A stretch of 32,249 nt of DNA. It comes from Akkermansiaceae bacterium. GTDB taxonomy: Bacteria > Verrucomicrobiota > Verrucomicrobiia > Verrucomicrobiales > Akkermansiaceae. The notes beneath the pieces are model-generated. The model ran no database searches, had not been told where the DNA came from, and worked only from the letters and a program-made list of their open reading frames with translations. Below are positions 16,870-26,004 of this stretch, piece after piece; position 1 is the stretch's first letter; each line of letters opens with the position of its first letter. Position numbers and translations under genes: made by a program. Location of the stretch: contig JANYFB010000166.1 of NCBI GenBank assembly GCA_025362955.1, forward strand, positions 1 to 32,249, read 5' to 3'.

Positions 16870-17436
16870 TCAGTTAAGCGACGGATCATCTGGCGCCTCC
16901 GCCAGGATGCGGTGAAGCGGAGAAAGCTGACGCAGCAGGTCACCCCACAAGCTGACGTCGTGCTCGTGGCCTAACAAATCCGGCTGCGGGCGGGCGGCGA
17001 TCCACGAGCTGCGGCGAAGTTCGTTTTCTAACTGTCCTACGGTCCAGCCCGAATAGCCGACAAAGGCCCGCACGATCCGACCCGGTCGGCGCGCGTGCAC
17101 GACGGCGTCTTCGGCGGAAATCCGTATCGCCCAGCGGAGTCCTTGTTTTCGACTCCACCAGAACGAAGAAAACGTGAGCTGGTCTCGCGCGACCGGGCCA
17201 CCATCGTGCACAGGGAGTTGCCGTAGCGGGGCAAAATCGTCGCCTTGGAGAAAATCGCCAACCGTTTTTCCGGTGGGATGATTCAGGATAAGCCCATACG
17301 CGCCCTCGTCTGATTTGTGCTCTGCCAGCAGGATCACCGAGCGGTGGAAAGTGCCATCCCGCAACGATGGATCTGACAAGAGCAACTGCCCTTGAAGCTG
17401 GATCTGGAAATCGGGATTGGAAGGATCGTCGGCCAC
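16870..17436 (-). CDS. yqgE: UPF0301 YqgE/AlgH family protein
   Basis: 188 residues from a GTG at 17436. Family signatures are LQGQLLLSDPSLRDGTFHRS, LLAEHKSDEGAYGLILNHPT and, later, RAFVGYSGWTVGQLENEL, followed by W...I. This is the conserved YqgE/AlgH fold, whose biochemical role is still unclear (AlgH was reported as an alginate regulator in Pseudomonas). It is cytosolic. The GTG start lacks a strong ribosome binding site. The gene precedes ribBA by 28 bp on the same strand, and its 5' region is divergent from the EEP gene. Family call is firm; function is not known. Confidence 0.92.
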   Translation of the reverse strand: MADDPSNPDFQIQLQGQLLLSDPSLRDGTFHRSVILLAEHKSDEGAYGLILNHPTGKTVGDFLQGDDFAPLRQLPVHDGGPVARDQLTFSSFWWSRKQGLRWAIRISAEDAVVHARRPGRIVRAFVGYSGWTVGQLENELRRSSWIAARPQPDLLGHEHDVSLWGDLLRQLSPLHRILAEAPDDPSLN

Positions 17437-17544
17437 GCTGGAATGTTAAGGCTACTTCCCCCGTTCGCCAATCGCGGATTGCGGGAGATTTTTCCGCTTG
17501 GGAAATTCGCTGGATGCTCGGCCTTGAAACTGCATGATGTAGGC

Positions 17545-18396
17545 ATGATGCGGCATTTTCTGGTAAGTTTCGTCGTTTTCGGCATCGCCCGGGCTGAACC
17601 GCTCACCATCCGAGCGGTCGCGGCGAATCTCACGTCGGGCACCAAGCAATCTTACTCGCCGGACAATGGCAATCACAGCAATCCGGAAGGCGCTGGAGCA
17701 CGCATTCTCAAGGCGCTCAAGCCGGACATCGTGATGATCCAAGAGTTCAATACCAGTGGACCGGTTCGGCAATGGATCAACAACACGCTCGGGGAAAATT
17801 ACAACTTCATGCGCGAGGAGGACGTTCAAATTCCTAACGGAATTATCAGCCGTTTCCCCATTGTCGCATCCGGATCATGGGATGACCCAGAGATTACCAA
17901 CCGGGAATTCGCATGGGCGCAACTCCACGTCCCCGATAAAAGCGACATCTGGGTCGTCTCGGTCCACCTCCACTCGAAGGGGGAAAAATCCAGAGATACC
18001 GAAACCGCCGCGCTCGCCAGGTTCATCGCCGACAAAGTCCCGAAAGACTCGCTGATTCTGATCGGCGGGGATTTCAACGCTCACGCCACCGAAGAACCGT
18101 GTTTCAAGCAACTCGCGCCCGTTGTGGTAATCCCGGCAAATCCCCCCGCCGACCAAAGCGGGGAAATTTCCACCAACGCCGCACGGAAACATCCATACGA
18201 CTGGGTGTTGGCCAGCCCGCCGTTGGATCAGGCCGCCGTTCCGGTGAAACTCGCGGATGGGGAATTCCCGCACGGGTTGGTTTTTGACAGCAGGGTGTTC
18301 GAGCCATTGGATAAAGTGACTCCGGTGCAGAAATCCGACAGCGGTGTGCCAAATATGCAGCACATGGCGGTGGTGCGGGATTTCAGGTTACCCTGA
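17545..18396 (+). CDS. Secreted endonuclease/exonuclease/phosphatase-family protein
   Basis: 283 residues from the first of two consecutive ATGs at 17545. The longer open frame back to 17392 runs antisense into yqgE and lacks a signal peptide at its start, so it is rejected. MMRHFLVSFVVFGIARAEP is a short signal peptide. EEP-fold motifs follow: IQEFN with the metal-binding Glu67, SVHLHSKG (139-146), GGDFNAH (174-180), and a C-terminal NMQHMAVV with the probable catalytic His. The fold covers DNases, sphingomyelinase-like and inositol-phosphate phosphatases; which one applies cannot be told. Being exported, it probably acts on environmental phosphoesters or nucleic acid. It is about 50 bp upstream of the PSCyt1/DUF1549 gene, but a shared role is not evident. 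Confidence 0.85.
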   Translation: MMRHFLVSFVVFGIARAEPLTIRAVAANLTSGTKQSYSPDNGNHSNPEGAGARILKALKPDIVMIQEFNTSGPVRQWINNTLGENYNFMREEDVQIPNGIISRFPIVASGSWDDPEITNREFAWAQLHVPDKSDIWVVSVHLHSKGEKSRDTETAALARFIADKVPKDSLILIGGDFNAHATEEPCFKQLAPVVVIPANPPADQSGEISTNAARKHPYDWVLASPPLDQAAVPVKLADGEFPHGLVFDSRVFEPLDKVTPVQKSDSGVPNMQHMAVVRDFRLP

Positions 18397-18444
18397 AGGA
18401 GTGATAGCGATTCCGTGCTTTCGTCGTAGTTTGTGGCCACCCCG

Positions 18445-21282
18445 ATGATCCGACCCTGCTGTCTGTTTCCCGCCATCCTGTTTGCCTCCGTGGCAAGAGG
18501 GGAGGAGCGCGTCGAGTTCAACCGCGACATCCGGCCGATTCTCACCAAGAATTGCACCGCCTGCCACGGCGGGGTGAAGGAGGCGGGGAAAATCTCCTTC
18601 ATTTATCGAGAAAAAACTCTGGCTCCGGGAAAGTCCGGGAAGATTCCGATCGTCCCCGGCAAGCCTGCGGAATCGGAAATGCTGCGCCGACTCCGCAGCG
18701 ATGATCCCGAAGAGGTGATGCCAAAACCAAAGCACGGGCCACCCCTGCCTGAAGCGCAAATCGCGCTGATCGAACGCTGGATCGCCCAAGGCGCGGAATG
18801 GCAAAATCATTGGTCATTCGTCCTGCCGAAGGAAACGAAGATCGCGATTGTTGCCGACGAAAATTGGCCCAGCGCCTCGCTGGACCGCTTCATCCTGCAA
18901 CGGCTCGAGCGGGAAAATCTCAAGCCGTCGCCCGAAGCTCCACCCGCCGAGTGGCTCCGGCGGGTGACGTTTGATCTCACCGGACTCCCACCCGCTCCGG
19001 AAAATCTAGCAGCCTATCAGAACGGGTTCGCCAAAGACCCCGCCGCTGCCCGCGCCGCTGTCGTCGAGGGCTTGTTAGCATCGCCCCATTTCGGCGAGCG
19101 GTGGGCGGCGGTCTGGTTGGATCTCGCACGGTACTCCGACACCTATGGATTTGAAAAAGATCCTAACCGCGACATCTGGCCGTTCCGTGACTGGGTGATC
19201 CGCGCCTTCAATGCGGACATGCCGTATGACCAGTTCACCATTGAGCAGCTCGCGGGTGATCTGCTGCCGAACGCCACTGCGGATCAACGTTTAGCCACCG
19301 CATTTCATCGCAACACGCAAACGAATACCGAGGACGGCACCGACGACGAGGAGTTCCGACTCGCGGCGGTGATCGACCGATCGAGCACCACTTGGACCAC
19401 TTGGCAGGCGACCACTTTCGGCTGCGTGCAATGCCACTCGCATCCCTACGACCCCATTGAGCACGACGAGTTTTACAAATTCATCGCCTTCTTTAACAGC
19501 AGCGAGGACTACGATCAAAACGACGATTTTCCCCGCATGAAAGTTCCGCTAGATCCCACCCAAGCCGCAGAAACCTCCCGCTTGGAAGTCCAGATGCGCA
19601 TCCTGCGCGAGCAGCTCAACGGTGCCGGTCTAACCGTCGCGGAAACCACGAAAGACTGGACATCCTTCAAGCCCGATGTCCTCGCTCCGACTCACGGCAC
19701 CCTCACATTGGCCGCCGATGGGACGATCCGCGGCGAGGGCACCATGCCCAAGGGAAATGTCCATAAGGTGACGGGTCCGGCACCGGCATTCAGCGCCCTG
19801 CGTCTGAGGATTCTGCCTGATAGTGACGACCCGAAAAAATGGCCGGAGCGCGGCTCGGTAGTGACCAAGTTTCAGGCGAGTATCATCGACGCTGCCGGAG
19901 CGGTCACCCCCATCGCGATGAAGGAAGTCGTCGCGGATCATCTCGGCGAGCCCATCGACCCCAGCCCTAACGGCAACGTGGGCGGATTCCCGAAACTCGA
20001 TGGCCCGCGCTGGTTCGTCTTCGTTCCCGACAAACTGATAGATCCTAGTCCCGGTTCGAGATTGGAAATCGCGATGACGCAAGGACTCTCCACCGGCGGC
20101 AGCCAATCCACGCCGCTGAGACGCTTCGCCCTCGACGTTTCCACTCGTCCTGAATGGACCGCGCTGGTCAACGATCCCCAACGGGAAATTGTTAAAAAAT
20201 CGCGGAGTGAAATGGCCAATCAGTATAAAGCAATCAGCGGCACGATGGTCCCGGTGATGACCCAGCGGGCCGACCGCGAGACCCGCGTCTTCGCCCGAGG
20301 CAACCGGCTTTCCAAGGAGAACGTCGTGACTACTGGAGTGCCCAAATTGTTAGGTAGCAGTACCTCCAAGGACGGCATGACCCGGCTGGATATGGCCCGC
20401 TGGATCGCCAGCCCCGAAAACCCGCTCACCGCCCGCGTCATGGTCAACCGCCTCTGGGGCGAGCTGTTCGGTACCGGCATCGTCCAGACAGCGGAAGACT
20501 TCGGAACCTCCGGCACAGCGCCCAGCCACCCGGAACTGCTGGACCATCTCGCATTGAAATTTGAGAACGATTTCAAATGGTCGAACAAATCCATGCTGCG
20601 GGAAATCGTCCTTTCCTCGACCTACCGCCAGAGCCACCGCGCGTCGAAGGAGCTTGTCGAGAAAGATCCTAACAACCGCCTGCTCGCTCGTGGCCCGCGC
20701 AACCGACTTTCTGCGGAAATGGTTAGGGATCAGGCACTTGCCGTCGCCGGATTATTGTCGCCCAAAATGCAAGGTCCGCCCGTTTTCCCGCCACAGCCCG
20801 CGGGTGTCTGGCGCTCGGTTTACAATGGTGCAAGTTGGAAAGAGTCAAAAGGCGAGGACCGCTACCGCCGGGGGATTTACACGTTTTGCAAGCGCACCAG
20901 CGGCTTTCCGGGCTTCCTCACCTTCGATGCGCCAACCCGTGATTTGTGCAGTGCCCGCCGACTTGTTAGCAATACGCCGTTACAAGCCCTCGTCACACTC
21001 AATGATCCGGCTTACATCGAGGCCGCGCAGGGATTGGCAAAACGCATGATCGCCGCCTCTCCGGATCTCCGGGCACAGCTCGCATTCGGCGTCCTGTTAG
21101 CGACCCAGCAATCTGCGTCGCCCGCGATGATTGATGAACTCGCCACCCTCCACGCCGCTTCCATTGCCGACTATCAACCAGTCCCGTTAGAGTCCGTTAA
21201 ACTCGCGGAAAATCCGGAGGCAGCCGCCTTGGTAATCGTCGCCAACACCATCCTCAACTTAGACTCCGCGCTTACCCGATGA
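18445..21282 (+). CDS. PSCyt1-DUF1549-DUF1553 protein with one c-type heme site
   Basis: 945 residues from the ATG at 18445; a GTG at 18433 would add four. A signal peptide (MIRPCCLFPAILFASVARG) precedes the planctomycete-type cytochrome domain with a single CTACH heme motif (CxxCH) and the pattern EFNRDIRPILTKNC. Then come PSCyt2/DUF1549 (ASLDRFILQRLERENLKPS, WLRRVTFDLTGLPP) and, after a variable middle, DUF1553 (LTARVMVNRLWGELFGTGIV, DFGTSGTAPSHPELLDHLA, LSSTYRQSH). Such proteins are exported and occur in many copies in Planctomycetes and Verrucomicrobia, nearly always beside a DUF1501 gene, as here with a 4-bp overlap. A role in polysaccharide oxidation or electron transfer has been suggested, but the reaction is unknown. 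Confidence 0.95.
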   Translation: MIRPCCLFPAILFASVARGEERVEFNRDIRPILTKNCTACHGGVKEAGKISFIYREKTLAPGKSGKIPIVPGKPAESEMLRRLRSDDPEEVMPKPKHGPPLPEAQIALIERWIAQGAEWQNHWSFVLPKETKIAIVADENWPSASLDRFILQRLERENLKPSPEAPPAEWLRRVTFDLTGLPPAPENLAAYQNGFAKDPAAARAAVVEGLLASPHFGERWAAVWLDLARYSDTYGFEKDPNRDIWPFRDWVIRAFNADMPYDQFTIEQLAGDLLPNATADQRLATAFHRNTQTNTEDGTDDEEFRLAAVIDRSSTTWTTWQATTFGCVQCHSHPYDPIEHDEFYKFIAFFNSSEDYDQNDDFPRMKVPLDPTQAAETSRLEVQMRILREQLNGAGLTVAETTKDWTSFKPDVLAPTHGTLTLAADGTIRGEGTMPKGNVHKVTGPAPAFSALRLRILPDSDDPKKWPERGSVVTKFQASIIDAAGAVTPIAMKEVVADHLGEPIDPSPNGNVGGFPKLDGPRWFVFVPDKLIDPSPGSRLEIAMTQGLSTGGSQSTPLRRFALDVSTRPEWTALVNDPQREIVKKSRSEMANQYKAISGTMVPVMTQRADRETRVFARGNRLSKENVVTTGVPKLLGSSTSKDGMTRLDMARWIASPENPLTARVMVNRLWGELFGTGIVQTAEDFGTSGTAPSHPELLDHLALKFENDFKWSNKSMLREIVLSSTYRQSHRASKELVEKDPNNRLLARGPRNRLSAEMVRDQALAVAGLLSPKMQGPPVFPPQPAGVWRSVYNGASWKESKGEDRYRRGIYTFCKRTSGFPGFLTFDAPTRDLCSARRLVSNTPLQALVTLNDPAYIEAAQGLAKRMIAASPDLRAQLAFGVLLATQQSASPAMIDELATLHAASIADYQPVPLESVKLAENPEAAALVIVANTILNLDSALTR

Positions 21283-22769
21283 ATCCCGAACACTTCGCCC
21301 GGCTCCAGCATTCCCAACTGGAACATCTCACCCGCCGCCATTTCCTGTCGAAATGCAGCACGGGTCTCGGCGCGATGTGGCTGGCCGGTGCCACCGGTCG
21401 GGCTTGGGGAGCATCTCCCGCATTAAAAAAAGACCCGGCAAACCCTCTAGCCCCCGCCGTTCCTCACTTTGCAGGAAAAGCAAAACGCGTCATCTATCTG
21501 CACATGGCCGGCGCGCCATCTCAGCACGAGCTTTTTGACTACAAACCGGAGCTTCTCAAACTTAACGGCAAGGAATGCCCCAAGGAATTTCTCGAAGGCA
21601 AACAGTTTGCCTTCATTCAGGGCGTGCCGAAAATGTTAGGCCCACAGTTCGACTTCAAGCAACACGGCCAATCCGGCGCATGGCTCTCGGACCGCCTGCC
21701 GCAATTTTCCTCAGTCGTCGATGACGTGTGTTTCATCAAGTCGATGTACACCGACCAATTCAACCACGGCCCCGCACAGCTGTTAGTTCACACCGGCAGC
21801 CAGAACCTCGGCGCGCCATCCATCGGCGCGTGGGCCACTTACGGACTCGGCTCGGAGAACCAGAACCTCCCCGGCTTCATCGTCCTAACATCCGGTGGGA
21901 AAAATCCAGACGCCGGGAAATCCGTCTGGGGCGCGGGCTACCTACCTTCCGTCTATCAGGGCGTGCAATGCCGCTCCGAGGGCGAGCCTGTGCTCTATCT
22001 GGACAATCCCCCAGGCATTTCCCGCGACCTCCGCCGCCGCTCGCTCGACAGTCTTGATCGCTTAAATCAAAAAATTGCCGAAGACGTCGGCGATTCCGAG
22101 ACTGTCACCCGCATCGCCCAATATGAGATGGCTTATCGGATGCAGATGAGTGCGACGGATGCCTTCGATCTCAAGCAGGAAAATGAAGCAACTCACCAGC
22201 TCTACGGCACCCAACCCGGCAAGGAATCGTTCGCTAACAACTGTCTGTTAGCCCGCCGCCTCGCCGAGCGCGGAGTGCGCTACATCCAGCTTTTCCACTG
22301 GGGATGGGATTCCCACGGGTCCGCCGCTAGCGAGGCCCTCAACAAAGGCTTTTCTGACCGTTGCAAGGAAGTGGACCAACCGATGACCGCCCTGCTGAAA
22401 GATCTCAAGCAACGTGGATTGTTAGAAGACACTCTCGTAGTCTGGGGCGGAGAATTCGGACGCACGCCCATGCAGGAAAATCGTGGTGGCACCGAGATGG
22501 CGTTCATCGGGCGCGACCACAATCCCGGCGGATTCACCATTTGGATGGCGGGCGGCGGCGTGAAGCCTGGAATTTCCTACGGCGAGACCGACCCCATCGG
22601 CTATGAGGCAGTGAAAGACAAGGTTTCCCTCCACGACCTCCACGCCACGATGATGCACCTGATGGGTTTCGACCACGAGAAATTCACCTTCCCTTCTAAC
22701 GGCGCACCCCAACGGCTGACTAACATCACCAAGCTCGGGACCAAGCTCGTTAGCGGAATTATTGCCTGA
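21279..22769 (+). CDS. DUF1501 (sulfatase-like fold) protein, Tat-exported
   Basis: 496 residues. Its ATG overlaps the stop codon of the DUF1549/DUF1553 gene (ATGA), so the two are translationally coupled and probably form a functional pair. A twin-arginine leader is visible (LTRRHFLSKCSTGLGAMWLA), predicting export of a folded protein. Downstream are MAGAPSQHELFDYKP, FNHGPAQLLVHTGSQ, WGGEFGRTPMQENRGG and GRDHNPGGFTIWMAGGG, the usual DUF1501 metal-site-like blocks. DUF1501 is related to the alkaline-phosphatase/sulfatase fold, but the sulfatase nucleophile motif CxPSR is absent. The enzymatic role is unproven. An interval of 69 bp with possible alternative hairpins separates it from the next gene. 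Confidence 0.95.
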   Translation: MNPEHFARLQHSQLEHLTRRHFLSKCSTGLGAMWLAGATGRAWGASPALKKDPANPLAPAVPHFAGKAKRVIYLHMAGAPSQHELFDYKPELLKLNGKECPKEFLEGKQFAFIQGVPKMLGPQFDFKQHGQSGAWLSDRLPQFSSVVDDVCFIKSMYTDQFNHGPAQLLVHTGSQNLGAPSIGAWATYGLGSENQNLPGFIVLTSGGKNPDAGKSVWGAGYLPSVYQGVQCRSEGEPVLYLDNPPGISRDLRRRSLDSLDRLNQKIAEDVGDSETVTRIAQYEMAYRMQMSATDAFDLKQENEATHQLYGTQPGKESFANNCLLARRLAERGVRYIQLFHWGWDSHGSAASEALNKGFSDRCKEVDQPMTALLKDLKQRGLLEDTLVVWGGEFGRTPMQENRGGTEMAFIGRDHNPGGFTIWMAGGGVKPGISYGETDPIGYEAVKDKVSLHDLHATMMHLMGFDHEKFTFPSNGAPQRLTNITKLGTKLVSGIIA

Positions 22770-22838
22770 GTAGGGACCGAGTATGCCTCTATTTCCCAGC
22801 CTTGCATGATGTGGCGGAGTCCCTAGGCTGGAGCCACA

Positions 22839-23477
22839 GTGCCCGGTGAAAATCCCAATCTCCAGCGGAATTCCTCATGGTCGCGCACCCTGGTGCGGGT
22901 GATGTTGATCTGTGGCGGTTGCGTCGCCATTTTGCTTCCGGCTTGGCTCCCTAACCGACCATCCGTGCCGATCAAAAATGGCACTATCGAACTCCTGCAA
23001 GCATCTTTGCTGGCCGCCGCTGCCATCGTGATCCTTGGCGCATCCTCCCATGCCGGGCCTAACCGCCCAGTCTGCCGGGTGCTCGCACTTTTACTGCTCG
23101 CAGCTTTCGTCGCAGAAATCGAGGATTTCATTTCCGGGATCATGGGCCTGAAATTTCCCGAAGCCTGGGTGGTGGGAGCCATCCTGTTAGCGGCGCTCAT
23201 CACCACGTTCCGCAACCGGTGGGTGATGCGGCACTTTTTCTCGACCGTTGGAAACCACGCGGGTTCCGGGCTGATCGGCGCTGCCTTGCTAATCCTGTAC
23301 GTCTTCAACAAACTTTTCGGGAGCTCCAAATTTTGGCACGCCTCTCTCGGTGCGGCCTTCTCGCCGGAGGTGCCAAGAATTTGCAAAAGTTATCTCGAAC
23401 TGTTTGGCTGCTATCTGGTTTTCATCGGCATTCTTGGGCTATCGATCACTCTGGCGAGGCGCAAGGAATCCGCGTAA
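22839..23477 (+). CDS. Integral membrane protein of unknown function
   Basis: 212 residues from a GTG at 22839; the ATG at 22902 is an alternative but would cut into the first membrane segment. Five to six hydrophobic helices are visible (MLICGGCVAILLPAWL, LLAAAAIVILGASS, LALLLLAAFVAEIEDFI, WVVGAILLAALITTF, GLIGAALLILYVF, YLVFIGILGLSITLA). The pattern is that of a small polytopic inner-membrane protein with a basic C-terminus (RRKESA). I recognise no family. It ends 4 bp before trmL and may be co-transcribed with it. Confidence 0.65.
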   Translation: MPGENPNLQRNSSWSRTLVRVMLICGGCVAILLPAWLPNRPSVPIKNGTIELLQASLLAAAAIVILGASSHAGPNRPVCRVLALLLLAAFVAEIEDFISGIMGLKFPEAWVVGAILLAALITTFRNRWVMRHFFSTVGNHAGSGLIGAALLILYVFNKLFGSSKFWHASLGAAFSPEVPRICKSYLELFGCYLVFIGILGLSITLARRKESA

Positions 23478-23481
23478 ATCC

Positions 23482-23943
23482 ATGTTCCATATCGTCCTCA
23501 TCGAGCCAGAAATTCCACACAATGCCGGGGCTGCCGGGCGGCTGGCACTCGCCACCGATTCCACACTCCACCTTGTCGAGCCACTCGGGTTTTCACTTGA
23601 GGATAAGTACGTCCGCCGCACCGGTCTGGATTATTGGCAGGATGTGAAATTACACGTTTGGAAATCCTTTGAAGATCTCCAAGCCATGGCGAAAACCACC
23701 GCACGATTCTGGTTCCTCAGCACCAAGGCCACCGCCTCGCCGTGGCAGGCGACGTTTTTACCCGGCGATTACCTTGTCTTCGGTCGCGAAACAAAGGGTC
23801 TGCCAGAAAATCTCGTCACCCGTGCTGGCGACCGCGCACTGCGAATTCCCATGGTGCCCGGCAGCACCCGGAGTCTTAATCTCGCAACCGCCATCGCTAT
23901 CGTTCTCTACGAAGCTGCTAGACAACAGAATCCGGATTGGTGA
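23482..23943 (+). CDS. trmL: tRNA (cytidine/uridine(34)-2'-O)-methyltransferase TrmL
   Basis: 153 residues from the ATG at 23482, the standard length for this SPOUT enzyme; the longer open frame back to 23350 overlaps the previous gene and is discarded. Family motifs are present: IVLIEPEIPHNAGAAGRLA at the N-terminus, DYWQDVKLHVW, the knot region YLVFGRETKGLPE, and IPMVPGSTRSLNLATAIAIV, which forms the S-adenosylmethionine-binding trefoil knot. It methylates the ribose of the wobble nucleotide of leucine tRNAs. It follows the membrane protein gene by 4 bp and is convergent with the SPFH gene, whose stop is 23 bp away. Confidence 0.96.
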   Translation: MFHIVLIEPEIPHNAGAAGRLALATDSTLHLVEPLGFSLEDKYVRRTGLDYWQDVKLHVWKSFEDLQAMAKTTARFWFLSTKATASPWQATFLPGDYLVFGRETKGLPENLVTRAGDRALRIPMVPGSTRSLNLATAIAIVLYEAARQQNPDW

Positions 23944-23966
23944 TTTCCTATCTTTCCTTGTTCAGC

Positions 23967-25916
23967 TTACGGTAATGGCTCGAACGGTTTTACCGGAGTG
24001 ACGGCACCCGGTGACTGTGATGGATGAGCTGCTGGCGGATTCACTTTTCCACCAAGCTCTTCCATCAGCTTCATCCCCAGCAGACCGGAGAGTGCGCCGT
24101 TAGAATCATTTCCTCCGCCGGTGATGAGGATGTCGGGCATGACTTTCACCTTATCCTTGCCGATGATCTCGGCGATCTTGGTGCGGGTGAAATTGTCGCC
24201 ACCCATGGCGTTGACTTGAAGCTGATAGGACTCGGCGTTGGCCTTACCAATGGCGAGGATTTTCTCAGCCTCGGCATTACCGGTCAGGGTGATGCGGCGG
24301 GCTTCGGCATCGGCGGTGACTTTGACGCGTTCGGACTCGGCGGCGGCGTTGAGGCGGACGCTGGCGGCGTCACCACCCGCTTTTTTCACGGCGGCATCGG
24401 CGACGCGCTCGGCGATTTGCACGCCTTGGTCGGCTTGGACGATTTGCTTCTGGATATCAGCAATGGCGGTTTGTTTTTCAAGGTTCTGGCGGGTTTCCTG
24501 GGCCATCCGCTGGGTGTCGTAGGTGACTTTTTGCTCCTCGGCGATCTTGCGGTCGGTGAGGGTTTTCATGAGCGACTCCGGCGGGACAATGTCGCCGATC
24601 AGGGTGTCCACGCCGTTCACGTTGTATTGATCGAGAACGGTGTTGATGTGCTCTCTAGCAGATGCCTGGCGCTCTTTGCGGGTGGATAGGAAGGAAATGA
24701 CGTCGCTGTCCTGAGCGCTGTTGCGGAAATAGTTGCCGATGGTCGGTTCTAACACCTGTGAGACGAGGTTGTTCATATTTCCGAACCGGGCAATGACCTT
24801 GCTGGCTTCGGTCATGGGAATATGGATGATTTGGGAAACATCGAGGTTGAACGGGAACCCGTCTTTGGAGCGAACCGTGATGGTGCAAAGGTGTTTGTCT
24901 AACTGGTGTGCCTCGCTGCGGGCGTTGGCCCAGTTGAGGACGAGGTTGGTGGTCGGGACGTGCTCGACTCGCAGGATGTACGTGTTCAGTGGGTATTTCC
25001 CTGGGCCTAACGGTTCTGCCCAGACGCCTTTGTTACCTTTCGCGACGATGTTGCCGTGCTTGAAATCCAGACCACTTACATCGATTCCCTCCTCGCCGTA
25101 GTAGCTGATCACCACGCCGACGGAGCCGATGGAAATCTCAGTCATCGGGATTTCCTCGATGTGGACGAACCAGGTGTTGAGGAAATACGAACCTGCTAGA
25201 ATGACCTGCGGTTGAAGTCCGCGGCAGCCACCGGCGGCGAGGAAGGCATCGGCGTTTTGGAAATTGCTGTGGCCCTCGGTGACGCGGCCAGCGATCTGAC
25301 CTTCGGGCAGCGGCGCACCATCAAGGGTGGTGACGATGCCGACCATGTTTTCCTTGATCTGGGTCATGTTCGCGAGCGTGACTTCGAACAGGAAGGTGTT
25401 GATCCGATAGGTTCCGGGCGTGAGGAAGGCGGCTTGGCGACCTTTTTGACCGCCGGAGCGAAGGAACATTTCGGCGTCTTGGAACATCTGGCAATCGACG
25501 CGCCGGGCAAGCACCGCACCGGCTTGGAGTTCGCCGCCGTCCTTGGACATGATGAGTCCGATCAGGCCGTCCGGGATGACTGCCAGAGGTTGCAGGGTAA
25601 CTTGGTATTGCCATATCCATTTCCAAAAATAGAGGCCGGGAGCAAGGGTTTGCGATTGGAAACCAGCCTCGCCGTTCAGGGCGATAATCCGACCGCTGGG
25701 CAGTTCCTTATATTGCCCGAATATCACGAATTTCTTCGTGACTAGGCCGATCCGGTCCTCTGGGATGATGACGACACCCATCAGTTGCAGGATCGGCCGG
25801 AAGAAGACGATGAGAACGATCAACGCGATGGCCAGCCACAGCCATGATGAGTAGGGGCCGAAGGCATCAAAGATTCCTGATAGATAAACGGGCGGCGCAT
25901 ACAGTGGTAGTTGCAT
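23967..25916 (-). CDS. SPFH/band-7 (flotillin-like) membrane protein with vault-like beta-repeats
   Basis: 649 residues. One membrane helix (about 24-46) is followed by four similar beta-rich modules at about 79-127, 155-200, 229-274 and 295-330. Each has the pattern G..G.Q...L.PG.Y..NT, then V.......I....GIV....G. An SPFH domain (about 330-460) comes next, then an alanine/glutamate-rich coiled coil (about 455-560; ERVADAAVKKAGGDAASVRL) and a Pro-rich tail. SPFH proteins form cage-like oligomers on membranes. The repeated modules before SPFH recall the arrangement of major vault protein, but this is a pattern comparison only. It stands alone between convergent trmL and the divergent S4 gene. 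The ATG at 25916 is preceded by a purine-rich AGAGGG. Confidence 0.85.
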   Translation of the reverse strand: MQLPLYAPPVYLSGIFDAFGPYSSWLWLAIALIVLIVFFRPILQLMGVVIIPEDRIGLVTKKFVIFGQYKELPSGRIIALNGEAGFQSQTLAPGLYFWKWIWQYQVTLQPLAVIPDGLIGLIMSKDGGELQAGAVLARRVDCQMFQDAEMFLRSGGQKGRQAAFLTPGTYRINTFLFEVTLANMTQIKENMVGIVTTLDGAPLPEGQIAGRVTEGHSNFQNADAFLAAGGCRGLQPQVILAGSYFLNTWFVHIEEIPMTEISIGSVGVVISYYGEEGIDVSGLDFKHGNIVAKGNKGVWAEPLGPGKYPLNTYILRVEHVPTTNLVLNWANARSEAHQLDKHLCTITVRSKDGFPFNLDVSQIIHIPMTEASKVIARFGNMNNLVSQVLEPTIGNYFRNSAQDSDVISFLSTRKERQASAREHINTVLDQYNVNGVDTLIGDIVPPESLMKTLTDRKIAEEQKVTYDTQRMAQETRQNLEKQTAIADIQKQIVQADQGVQIAERVADAAVKKAGGDAASVRLNAAAESERVKVTADAEARRITLTGNAEAEKILAIGKANAESYQLQVNAMGGDNFTRTKIAEIIGKDKVKVMPDILITGGGNDSNGALSGLLGMKLMEELGGKVNPPAAHPSQSPGAVTPVKPFEPLP

Positions 25917-26004
25917 AGGCCCTCTTTATATAGCCTGCGAATCTAGCGACAATTCCAATTCTCCACGAAGAATGTAAGCAGGGCATCTACATTTGAATTT
26001 TTTC

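Noticed and set aside
17392..17545. Upstream extension of the EEP protein
   Set aside because: Would run antisense into yqgE and bury the signal peptide that starts at 17545.
24024..24689. 221-codon open frame on the plus strand
   Set aside because: Antisense to the SPFH coiled coil; Gly/Leu/Asp-rich low-complexity translation is a shadow of the Ala/Glu-rich heptads.
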